Shown: positions 1 through 5,861, counted from the stretch's first letter. The stretch is DNA of 5,861 nucleotides from Saprospiraceae bacterium (GCA_013002475.1 JABDJM010000362.1:1-5861); one strand, 5' to 3'. The notes: a model not told the origin generated them from the sequence alone. Translations and numbers: made by a program.

Positions 1-867
1 CTTGATATCTTTTCCTATCAATTTCCTATCCCGCAGATCATCTATGGCTTGTTTACATATTTCTACTGATTCCGGATACTCGGCGCGGATATACAAGATT
101 CCGTATTCGGCTCCGGTTACAAATCCGGAAACCATCATACCTAGTAGCACCGAATGCGGCTGCTTCTCTAAAAGATATCGGTCAGAAAATGCTCCTGGAT
201 CTCCCTCGTCCGCATTGCAAATAATGAATTTGGTGTCGCCGGGTTCTTTCGCACAAAACTCCAACTTCAAGCCCATTGGAAAACCTGCTCCTCCTCTTCC
301 CCGGACATTAGATTTTTTGATCTCCTCAAGTACTTCAGCAGGATCCTTTTTTATGGCCTCCAGAAAAGGCACATAGTAGGTTTCTATTCCGGGAAATTCG
401 GCTGTCAAAATTTGAGGCCCGGAATGGGCAACACGATAATCGTCTATATTTTTATCCTGGCCATTTTGGATCACGTCATTGACCGGACTTTTATTTCCAG
501 AATAATTTTTTCCGTCATAATGAAAGGCTGAATTCTCATGGCAGCGGCCAAGGCAGGTCATATGTCCGATCTCCTCTGCTTTGAACTGGCCTTTTAGATC
601 TTCAATAAGTGCCTCCTGGGTTCCGGCGCACAAACAAGCTGTTCCATTACAGACATAGACTTTTTTGCCTTTATTGTCTTCTTTCAGAAAATCGTAAAAA
701 GAAGCGGTGCCAAAAGCATTTGCAGAGCCAACCAGAAATTCCTGGGCTAGTTTCTCCATTTCTTCGGGCTTTGGCGTCCCATCCTCAATAGCTAATTCGC
801 CCAATCTGCTGAACAGATTATCCGATAGTCCCTTCCTTCCTGAAAGCTCGCTTAAGTTTTTTGACAT
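1..867 (-). CDS. Fused NuoE-NuoF-type NADH diaphorase subunit (HoxF/FdsB-like), 5' part only
   Basis: This is the first 289 codons of a gene that continues past the left edge, so no stop is present. The ATG at 867-865 is directly preceded by an in-frame TAA and is the earliest possible start. Residues about 15-125 form a shortened NuoE-like thioredoxin-fold [2Fe-2S] domain. Its four cysteines are canonical: C73 and C78 (CNGTAC) and C105 and C109 (CLGRC). From about residue 185 the NuoF/51-kDa flavin-NAD domain begins, with RGRGGAGFP at 189-197 and NADEGDPGAFSDR at 218-230. Within this family the GDPGAF version and the later YIRAEYP (259-265) are typical of soluble diaphorases (NAD-reducing hydrogenase HoxF, formate dehydrogenase FdsB) rather than complex I, which usually has ESEPGT. 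The expected role is transferring electrons between NAD(P)H and a partner hydrogenase or formate dehydrogenase through FMN and Fe-S clusters, in the cytoplasm. The partner is not in the window; it would lie to the left. The diaphorase class is well supported; the substrate of the complex is unknown. Confidence 0.93.
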   Translation of the reverse strand, partial: MSKNLSELSGRKGLSDNLFSRLGELAIEDGTPKPEEMEKLAQEFLVGSANAFGTASFYDFLKEDNKGKKVYVCNGTACLCAGTQEALIEDLKGQFKAEEIGHMTCLGRCHENSAFHYDGKNYSGNKSPVNDVIQNGQDKNIDDYRVAHSGPQILTAEFPGIETYYVPFLEAIKKDPAEVLEEIKKSNVRGRGGAGFPMGLKLEFCAKEPGDTKFIICNADEGDPGAFSDRYLLEKQPHSVLLGMMVSGFVTGAEYGILYIRAEYPESVEICKQAIDDLRDRKLIGKDIK

Positions 868-871
868 TTAT

Positions 872-879
872 CAAAATTA
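872..879 (-). promoter_or_regulatory. Possible Bacteroidota -7 element (TAATTTTG) before the diaphorase gene
   Basis: In the 68-base gap between the ferric-reductase-like gene and the diaphorase gene, the minus strand reads TAATTTTG, matching the Bacteroidota -7 consensus TAnnTTTG. It ends only four bases before the ATG, so a transcript from it would be leaderless or nearly so. A good -33 TTG is missing at normal spacing: the nearest TTG (908-906) is 26 bases upstream. The match may be chance, and the gene may simply be read from the upstream operon. There is no usable Shine-Dalgarno sequence on this strand in the gap. Confidence 0.22.
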
Positions 880-935
880 TGGAGGAATAAGATAGGTAAA
901 GCATCCAATTTACTGAAACATGGAACCTTATTTCA

Positions 936-1553
936 TTAGGTATTAGAAGGGAGCAGACCTCTTCTTTGAGATAGTATTTTGAGAAATCTTAATATCAGGA
1001 CCGCAGCAAACAGAGTAAAGAGTACATAATACTGATCCTTGGTGATGACGTTTCGGAAATAGGATCTGAAAAAAATAAACCATATCCAATACCCGCCGAT
1101 GACGTGAAGCAACTTCCAGCTGCGTGGATTTAATCTTTTCCTTATCCCGGGAAAGGTGGTTAGAACCATGCCATACATCAACAAATATGCGAGACTTCCA
1201 CCCAACAAGGAGCTTGTTTTTGCCAATGAGAAAACCGGATGGATCTCTTGCTGTAACCAGATCAAAAAGAAAAGGTGGAAGGTGTGAAAAGTAGCAAACG
1301 CCAATCCCAAATGAGGCCTGAATTTTAGAAGCTTGGCTGTTGTGGTTCTCGGGAAAAAATAGTGCAAAGAAGAAGCTGCGAAGGCGAAGGCGAAAAGGGT
1401 GGCAGCGATCTTAGCAGTCCAACGGATGAGGATACGGATTGACTCTTCTTCAGTTCCAAAAAAGTAGATATGGATCAGGGTCCAGACGACCAAAAGGATC
1501 GACAATAAGCCAATGACCCAGAAGTACTCTAAGCTTTTTGATGCTCTATTCAT
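936..1553 (-). CDS. Ferric-reductase-like (YedZ/MsrQ-like) six-helix membrane protein
   Basis: A 205-residue integral membrane protein with six predicted hydrophobic segments at about residues 10-32, 43-66, 81-101, 116-134, 147-165 and 173-191. The pattern fits the ferric reductase-like transmembrane domain, the cytochrome-b-like fold shared by YedZ/MsrQ, ferric reductases and NADPH oxidases. RPHLG starts the third helix, H81, H90 and H93 lie in or near that helix, and KLLH (H150) starts the fifth. These histidines are candidate heme ligands; their pairing is inferred. There are no flavin or NAD domains, so it would need a separate electron donor, as MsrQ does. Its ATG directly follows the TAA of the AhpD-like gene in the same frame, so translation is probably coupled. 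It is not clearly MsrQ: no msrP gene is next to it. Family call fairly secure, physiological role unknown. Confidence 0.82.
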   Translation of the reverse strand: MNRASKSLEYFWVIGLLSILLVVWTLIHIYFFGTEEESIRILIRWTAKIAATLFAFAFAASSLHYFFPRTTTAKLLKFRPHLGLAFATFHTFHLFFLIWLQQEIHPVFSLAKTSSLLGGSLAYLLMYGMVLTTFPGIRKRLNPRSWKLLHVIGGYWIWFIFFRSYFRNVITKDQYYVLFTLFAAVLILRFLKILSQRRGLLPSNT

Positions 1554-2156
1554 TTAATAGGCATGCTTACCTCGGTGCCAACCATTTTTACCGAGATACT
1601 TTTTACCATCCTCTGCTGCCGGTTCCTCCAGATGAGTGCCCATGCTGTCGTTCCAACGATTTAGATAGCCAAAGAGCGCAACTACACCCAGGATTTCTAC
1701 GACTTCTCCGTCGTCCCAATGCTTCCGAAGATTTTCGGAGATCTCATCCGTCACAGCATTGGGGATAGAGGAAGCGGCAATAGCAAAATCAAAAACGGCT
1801 CGCTCCGCTTCAGAAAAAGCAGGGTAAGTTTTGTACTCCCAGATATTATTAAGCTTGTCCTGCTCGGACCCATATCGCTCCGCTGCTCTGATGGCATGTG
1901 CCTCACAATACCGGCATCCTGCCGTCCGGCTTGCCAGGTAGGCAAGTAAGCGTTTCAAACCGCTGGTCACCCGACCTTTGTTCTCCATAACAGCCTGGTT
2001 CATCTCCAAAAAGGCACTGGCAATTCTTGGCCTGTGCATCATAGTAAAAAGGCTGTTAGGAGTAAAGCCCAAAGTCTCTTCATAAAAAACAGCCATTTCT
2101 TCGGCTTCCTTATTGGCGTTTCGGTCCAGGGGATATATAAGTGGTCTTTTCATCAT
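1554..2156 (-). CDS. Carboxymuconolactone decarboxylase/AhpD-like family protein
   Basis: A 200-residue, mostly helical, soluble protein with no signal peptide. The central motif is GCRYCEAHA (residues 80-88), giving C81, C84 and H87, the redox Cys pair and histidine of the AhpD-like branch of the carboxymuconolactone decarboxylase family. Flanking stretches also fit this branch: IWEYKTYPAFSEAERA (105-120) and ALFGYLNRWND (160-170). Members with a CxxC pair are associated with peroxidase or disulfide-reductase activity; the decarboxylase name is historical and no decarboxylase role is implied here. The spacing is CxxCxxH, one residue shorter than the CxxCxxxH of mycobacterial AhpD. An in-frame TGA sits immediately before the ATG at 2156, so this is the earliest start; the second codon is also ATG, and either could be used. 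It lies 33 bases after the transporter gene and abuts the ferric-reductase-like gene, suggesting a shared redox task. The substrate cannot be told from sequence. Confidence 0.88.
   Translation of the reverse strand: MMKRPLIYPLDRNANKEAEEMAVFYEETLGFTPNSLFTMMHRPRIASAFLEMNQAVMENKGRVTSGLKRLLAYLASRTAGCRYCEAHAIRAAERYGSEQDKLNNIWEYKTYPAFSEAERAVFDFAIAASSIPNAVTDEISENLRKHWDDGEVVEILGVVALFGYLNRWNDSMGTHLEEPAAEDGKKYLGKNGWHRGKHAY
1912..1946. repeat. Two adjacent small inverted repeats inside the AhpD-like gene
   Basis: The first arm pair is CGGCA at 1912-1916 and TGCCG at 1920-1924 with a 3-base loop. The second is CTTGCC at 1930-1935 and GGCAAG at 1941-1946 with a 5-base loop. Both are perfect and lie in codons just before and at the CRYC motif. 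They are short enough to arise by chance in coding DNA; an effect on mRNA folding is possible but not shown. Confidence 0.35.
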
Positions 2157-2189
2157 TCATTTTTTGCATGACGAAGCTAATTAAATCCT
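2157..2189 (-). other. 33-base intergenic spacer before the AhpD-like gene
   Basis: The spacer is A/T-rich and has no TAnnTTTG element, no hairpin and no T-tract that would mark a terminator. AGGA occurs only at its far end, about 30 bases before the start, too distant to be a ribosome binding site. The last three bases are an in-frame TGA. Continued transcription from the transporter gene into the redox pair is therefore plausible, though the genes need not be functionally related. Confidence 0.4.
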
Positions 2190-3989
2190 TTATGTTAATT
2201 CCGAAACATTGCTACTGTTGATTGGCCCTGCATCCCCTAGGTCATCATTGGATAATCCTTTAAGAAGGGTATCCGTTTCTACATATAATAACTCAATCGC
2301 TTCAATTAAATTTTCGCAAATCTCCGATACTAGATCACTATCATTTGAGAGTGAAGTCCCCTCTTGGCTACTTATTTGATTATTTCTTATCCCTTCATCC
2401 AGGGTTCCATCTACAAGGATATCTTTTTGCCTGACTTTTGATTTTAGCCTCTCTAGGTTTTGCAAATGAACTTGTGGATTTTCGACAGTAGAAATTTTGT
2501 GGATCTCTCTTAGTACCCGCGTGATCTTTTTTCTAAAGCGGTGATAAGCTTTTTGGACTAGTATGTTTTCGGAGGTTACCGAATGGTCCATACTTTTCTG
2601 AAGTTGCTTTGCTTTTTTAATCGCTTTAACCATATGCCGGTTAGCGAGCTTTGCCTTGTTTATGATCTGGGATTTTGTGGGAGGCAAATGAAATTTTGAG
2701 TTGACTTGGGTACAATATTCAACAATTTTACTGTAGATGTTTTTAACCTTACGGTAATACAGCTCATCCACATCAACCTCAATAATCTTGTCCGAAGATT
2801 TCACCACCTTCTTTGTTTTTATTTCAGATCGGATTTCCTTCCTGTGCAGATTAGCACTGTGGGCAATGATCTTAAAGGTGGGGCCCTCCAGCAACCTTTT
2901 TGATTCCAGCAATATGACTTGAATTGCCGTTTGGGGATATTTTAAAGATCCCTTATCTAAATATTTTGGCTGATCAACTGCAAGGATCTCTTCTTTTTGC
3001 GGAACCATCCAGCCAACGACCCTTGCAATCAACCGGACCCACCAGATCAATAGAAAAGTGTTAATTATATTGAAGCTTGTGTGGAACACGGATAGAGCTA
3101 CTGGGACGTCCTTTGGAGAACGAAAAGGGGAAGATCCACCGTCCAATTGGACAAACCACTCCACCCCCCTTAAAAAGGGTTGAATGAGAATGACCATCCA
3201 TACTACTCCAAGGACATTAAAAATCAAATGTGCTCTGGCTGTTCTTTTTGCTGAATAATTCCCGACAATCGCAGCCAGATTTGCTGTAATGGTTGTTCCC
3301 AGGTTTTCCCCAAGTACCATCGCAGCCGCCATATCAAAAGGAATCCACCCTTCATGACACATGACCAAGGTAAGCGCCATAGTCGCGCTGGAAGATTGAA
3401 TTATGATCGTTAAGGCTGTACCGATCAGCAAAAACAAAAGAACAGACCAAAACCCAAGATCTGTATAAGCTTTCAACCACTCCAGTATTTCAGGATGCTG
3501 TTTAATATCGGGGACAGAATCTTTTAAGAATTGTAAACCAATAAACAGGATTGCAAACCCAACAATAAATAGTCCCCATTGCTTGACTTTGTTTTTCTTT
3601 GAAAAGGTCAGGAAAAATCCAACCCCTGCAAGAGGAAGGGCCAATGCTGACATACTTACCTTAAAACCAAGAATGGTTATCAACCAAGCCGTAACCGTTG
3701 TACCAATGTTTGCCCCCATAATGACCCCAATCGATTCAGTAAGGGTAAGCAATGAAGCATTTGCAAAACTTACTACCATGAGGGTAGTCGCAGAAGAGGA
3801 TTGAATGACTGAAGTGATCAAGAAACCGGTAAAGACTGCAAGAACTCTATTAGAGGTCATACTGGCAAGGATTTCCCTAAGTCGGTCACCCACAACCTCT
3901 GTGAGGGCATCACTCATCACCTTCATTCCATAGAGAAATAATCCCAGGGATCCTATAAGGGTAAGCACATCACCAAATCCGTAATTCAT
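2190..3989 (-). CDS. Na+/phosphate symporter-family protein with PhoU-like C-terminal domain
   Basis: A 599-residue protein of the Na/Pi cotransporter (NptA/YjbB-like) family, expected to carry phosphate with sodium across the inner membrane; the transport direction cannot be read from sequence. The family's duplicated core is clear: QSSSATT at residues 63-69 with GANIGTT at 92-98, then QSSSATM at 198-204 with GENLGTT at 227-233. The membrane part spans about residues 5-330, and HTSFN at 303-307 precedes its last hydrophobic helix. From about 355 a charged helical region resembles PhoU, as in many bacterial members, followed by a Ser/Asn/Gln-rich linker (about 535-552) and a final helix with LIEAIELLYVE (561-571). 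The ATG at 3989 fits the family N terminus (LTLIGSLGLFLYGMKVM). AAGGAG touches the ATG with no spacer, too close to work as a normal Shine-Dalgarno. No pst, pho or other phosphate genes lie nearby. Confidence 0.93.
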   Translation of the reverse strand: MNYGFGDVLTLIGSLGLFLYGMKVMSDALTEVVGDRLREILASMTSNRVLAVFTGFLITSVIQSSSATTLMVVSFANASLLTLTESIGVIMGANIGTTVTAWLITILGFKVSMSALALPLAGVGFFLTFSKKNKVKQWGLFIVGFAILFIGLQFLKDSVPDIKQHPEILEWLKAYTDLGFWSVLLFLLIGTALTIIIQSSSATMALTLVMCHEGWIPFDMAAAMVLGENLGTTITANLAAIVGNYSAKRTARAHLIFNVLGVVWMVILIQPFLRGVEWFVQLDGGSSPFRSPKDVPVALSVFHTSFNIINTFLLIWWVRLIARVVGWMVPQKEEILAVDQPKYLDKGSLKYPQTAIQVILLESKRLLEGPTFKIIAHSANLHRKEIRSEIKTKKVVKSSDKIIEVDVDELYYRKVKNIYSKIVEYCTQVNSKFHLPPTKSQIINKAKLANRHMVKAIKKAKQLQKSMDHSVTSENILVQKAYHRFRKKITRVLREIHKISTVENPQVHLQNLERLKSKVRQKDILVDGTLDEGIRNNQISSQEGTSLSNDSDLVSEICENLIEAIELLYVETDTLLKGLSNDDLGDAGPINSSNVSELT

Positions 3990-4057
3990 CTCCTTATCCG
4001 GAAAATCTTCTAATAAGCCAGATTAAATAGGCTCAGATATCCATTTATTAAAAGTTT
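3990..4057 (-). other. 68-base spacer with a weak hairpin between the T9SS and transporter genes
   Basis: On the minus strand TGAGCC (4035-4030) can pair with GGCTTA (4019-4014) around a 10-base A/T-rich loop, with one G-T wobble. No run of T follows, so it is a poor intrinsic terminator. TAATAA and TTATTA further out could form a competing, longer-range pairing. No TAnnTTTG promoter element is visible. How the transporter gene is expressed, by its own promoter or by readthrough, cannot be settled here. Confidence 0.25.
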
Positions 4058-5861
4058 CTAATTTATTACGACAATTCTCTTCCTCCATTTTGTACCGATG
4101 CTCGCTTGATTTAGCTCCAAAAGGTAAATTCCTTTTGATAATCCTCGCACATCGATCTGCGCTTGTAAGGTATTTCCCAATACGATTTTTCCACTGGCAT
4201 CATAAAGAACAAAATTCCAATCAAGCCCGCCCGGAACTTCTACACTTAAATAATCTGATACAGGGTTCGGAAAAACTCTGGGCGCTGATTCAGTAACATT
4301 AGAAACAGCAGTCAACAGATCTTCCCCATCACAATCTTCATCAATTCCATTGTCTGGAATTTCTACAGCGTCAGGATCACATGGGTTAAAGGAAATATGA
4401 AATTGGCCAAGCTGATCAAAATTGCAACCGCTGCTAAAGGTGATCCTCCCATTTTCTATTTGGGAAGCCGAACAAAGCACCTCCCAATTGTTGAGGTGCT
4501 CATTTTCAATTCTGTGAATTAGAACAGCATTGGAAGGGTTTGCAACAATCGAATCCGGAATGTTCATCAAATCATAAAACTCAATGGACTCAATTTCAAT
4601 GTTCGAGTTGCTTCCATAATTGTTGGCTATCCAGTATTCCTCAGGAAGTATAAACTCATTATAGAGGGAGTCTGGATCGGCTAATAATTTACCAACTACC
4701 ACCCATCCTTCAGGAACAGGGGAAGAGTTTCCAAATACCAGGTCAACCCCTACAGCCCAAAAATCATGGACTCCGGGTTGATTGATCATTATTGCTTGAC
4801 TTCCTCCCTGGGCGACTGGGGCAGTCGATATTGTCCGAACCGAGTTACCAACCAGGCTAGCATGCTTGATTCCAATGCGATCCAAGGCACTGCCTGCTGC
4901 TTCATTAAACTGATAGTAGTTGATAAGACCAGGAGAACCAATGGTATATTTTGTAAGATGCCGACGACCCCGAAGTTCAACGGTACTTTTGGTATCCTCC
5001 CATATACACACCTCGTCGATTTCTCCATTTACATTTCTTCCACCCCATCCTTGATAACTACCGATTTTCAGGGAAGTTAAAAGGACTGGATCAAGATTGA
5101 CCTCGTGAACAGATTCAATGCCATTTACATATAATTTCATCGAGGTTGGACTTGCTACCATCGCAACGTGAGACCAGACATCTGGGGGTACTACCAAGCC
5201 TGAATCCCACCACCAGGCGCCACCTGGCCAATGATAACCCAGCGTATTATTTCCGCCTCTGAAATTTAAGCCTGCAGGCGTTCCATCATTCATGACGATA
5301 CCCGAATAATCAGGCTGTATACCATTGGGCTTAATCCATGCCGAGATACTCAATTCATTAGCCTCAAAATTCAATTCGTTTATTTGGGCCCAATCGCCAT
5401 TTCCAAAAACCTGCAATGAATTTCCGGCAAGCCTTTCTGGCTCACATTGACTGGAAACCGAAATCATCGAGGGGATCGTTTTGGTACTGGTATTCCCCTG
5501 GCCATCCATCACCGAGAGTGTTACATCATAACTTTCTCCATCGGCTAACAGGGCCCGTGGGTTTCTAATGTCTTCGCCTTCAAACCAAAGTGGTTCCGGG
5601 CTTATCGTCCAGGTCCAACTAGCTCCTGCATGGTTCAAAATGGAATGGCAATCAAACTGCACTGTATCTCTGCTACAGGAAATAATATTAGTAGAAGTCA
5701 TTGGGTAAGCCAAAGGCATAGACTCCTGAGCTAAAGGGGCTTCCCAAAGGCCCCGAACCGATGACATTCTGATTTTACTGTCTTTGTAAAAGGGTTTTAA
5801 CACGTGCTTTACATCCCCCATCAAAAAGGGAAGACCATCATGATAATCAACCCAATCATTG
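4058..5861 (-). CDS. Secreted multidomain T9SS-sorted protein (PKD-like, LamG-like, MopE-type motif), 3' part only
   Basis: The frame is open to the right edge, so 600 residues of a longer protein are visible, numbered here from the first full codon at 5860. The TTG (5824) and ATG (5821) near the edge are internal: the 12 codons before them are open and no signal peptide follows either one. Order: residues 1-55 belong to an unidentified upstream domain (conspicuous SSVRGLWEAPLAQES); 60-135 resemble a PKD domain (SYDVTLSVMDGQG); 145-335 form a LamG/concanavalin-like sandwich (LSISAWIKP, WSHVAMV, LYVNG, GEIDEVCIWE); 350-490 form a beta-rich module (EEYWIANNYG ... LGQFHIS); 503-512 is an acidic MopE-type motif, DNGIDEDCDG; 529-600 is a T9SS type A sorting domain (VFPNP, LYDASGK, GLSKGIYLLEL, KRIVVIN). 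In this family the sorting domain directs export across the outer membrane and is usually cleaved. The protein is probably cell-surface or secreted; LamG suggests glycan or protein binding. Any enzymatic activity would lie upstream and is not visible. Confidence 0.92.
   Translation of the reverse strand, partial: NDWVDYHDGLPFLMGDVKHVLKPFYKDSKIRMSSVRGLWEAPLAQESMPLAYPMTSTNIISCSRDTVQFDCHSILNHAGASWTWTISPEPLWFEGEDIRNPRALLADGESYDVTLSVMDGQGNTSTKTIPSMISVSSQCEPERLAGNSLQVFGNGDWAQINELNFEANELSISAWIKPNGIQPDYSGIVMNDGTPAGLNFRGGNNTLGYHWPGGAWWWDSGLVVPPDVWSHVAMVASPTSMKLYVNGIESVHEVNLDPVLLTSLKIGSYQGWGGRNVNGEIDEVCIWEDTKSTVELRGRRHLTKYTIGSPGLINYYQFNEAAGSALDRIGIKHASLVGNSVRTISTAPVAQGGSQAIMINQPGVHDFWAVGVDLVFGNSSPVPEGWVVVGKLLADPDSLYNEFILPEEYWIANNYGSNSNIEIESIEFYDLMNIPDSIVANPSNAVLIHRIENEHLNNWEVLCSASQIENGRITFSSGCNFDQLGQFHISFNPCDPDAVEIPDNGIDEDCDGEDLLTAVSNVTESAPRVFPNPVSDYLSVEVPGGLDWNFVLYDASGKIVLGNTLQAQIDVRGLSKGIYLLELNQASIGTKWRKRIVVIN
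4061..4276 (-). other. T9SS type A C-terminal sorting domain
   Basis: This is the coding segment for the last 72 residues of the secreted protein. It carries the three landmarks of the type A signal: VFPNP at the start, GIYLLEL near the middle-to-end, and a basic then hydrophobic end (RKRIVVIN). It is the best single taxonomic marker in the window, since T9SS is nearly confined to Bacteroidota and relatives. Confidence 0.93.
4325..4354 (-). other. MopE-type acidic metal-binding-like motif
   Basis: The ten codons encode DNGIDEDCDG, matching the D-G/N-x-D-x-D-C-D-G pattern known from MopE-related repeats in secreted proteins. Those repeats often occur in tandem; here only one copy is present, forming a linker between the beta-rich module and the sorting domain. 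Calcium or other metal binding is an inference from family resemblance. Confidence 0.7.
4476..4500. repeat. Perfect 8-bp inverted repeat inside the T9SS gene
   Basis: AGCACCTC (4476-4483) and GAGGTGCT (4493-4500) flank a 9-base loop. It lies in codons for EHLNNWEVL. No T-tract follows on the minus strand and no reading-frame disruption accompanies it. It could fold in the mRNA but may be chance. Confidence 0.4.

Noticed and set aside
2..376. Plus-strand open frame of 124 codons at the left edge
   Set aside because: It lies fully antisense to the diaphorase gene, whose frame holds canonical flavin/NAD motifs; the plus-strand translation shows no recognisable domain.
936..1553. Calling the membrane protein MsrQ outright
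   Set aside because: The helix and histidine pattern fits the wider ferric-reductase-like fold, but there is no msrP (molybdopterin methionine sulfoxide reductase) gene beside it.
1538..1949. Overlapping plus-strand frames and a short minus-strand frame (1751-1945) across the AhpD-like gene
   Set aside because: They are shadows of the gene with the CxxC motif; their translations are of low plausibility and have no independent start signals.
3173..3181. CCCTT-AAA-AAGGG type palindrome in the transporter gene
   Set aside because: It is short, lies in codons and has no partner or repeat elsewhere in the window.
3990..3995. AAGGAG as a Shine-Dalgarno for the transporter gene
   Set aside because: It touches the ATG with zero spacing, which is too close, and Bacteroidota rarely depend on such sites.
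4014..4035. Hairpin after the T9SS gene as an intrinsic terminator
   Set aside because: The stem is only six pairs with a wobble, the loop is ten bases, and no T-run follows.
4766..5080. Plus-strand open frame of 104 codons, and a minus-strand frame at 4789-5028
   Set aside because: Both overlap the LamG region of the T9SS gene, which has clear domain signatures; neither translation has a recognisable motif or start context.
5819..5824. TTG/ATG near the right edge as the true start of the T9SS gene
   Set aside because: The frame stays open for 12 further codons to the edge, and no signal peptide follows these codons although a T9SS protein needs one.
1..5861. tRNA, rRNA, CRISPR, insertion sequence or attachment site
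   Set aside because: Coding sequence fills nearly everything; no direct-repeat array, transposase motif, terminal inverted repeats or cloverleaf-like stretch was seen.

Overview
The window looks like chromosomal DNA from a member of the Bacteroidota (Bacteroidetes). The strongest evidence is the rightmost gene. Its product ends in a typical type IX secretion (T9SS) C-terminal sorting domain, preceded by PKD-like, LamG-like and MopE-type acidic modules, an architecture common in environmental Bacteroidota such as the Saprospiria and Cytophagia. Start codons lacking well-placed Shine-Dalgarno sequences, with A-rich or stop codons directly upstream, also fit. The exact genus cannot be read from the sequence.

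Five protein genes, all on the minus strand, fill almost the whole window; no gap exceeds 68 bases. In transcription order (right to left) they are: (1) the 3' part of a large secreted T9SS protein, 4058-5861, open at the right edge; (2) a Na+/phosphate symporter-family protein with a PhoU-like cytoplasmic tail, 2190-3989; (3) a carboxymuconolactone decarboxylase/AhpD-like protein with a CxxCxxH motif, 1554-2156; (4) a six-helix ferric-reductase-like (YedZ/MsrQ-like) membrane protein, 936-1553, in the same frame as gene 3 and separated from it only by one TAA codon; (5) the 5' part of a fused NuoE-NuoF-type NADH diaphorase, 1-867, which runs off the left edge. Because gene 5 has no stop codon inside the window, a search for complete ORFs would miss it.

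Genes 3, 4 and 5 all carry redox signatures: a Cys pair, candidate heme-ligand histidines, and flavin/NAD plus [2Fe-2S] sites. Genes 3 and 4 are almost certainly cotranscribed. Gene 5 may belong to the same transcript or start from its own weak TAnnTTTG-like promoter 68 bases downstream. The T9SS protein and the transporter have no obvious functional link to the redox genes. No RNA genes, mobile elements, CRISPR arrays or convincing terminators were seen. I find no strong case for a wholly new system; the most interesting point is the AhpD-like/cytochrome-b-like pair set end to end in one frame.
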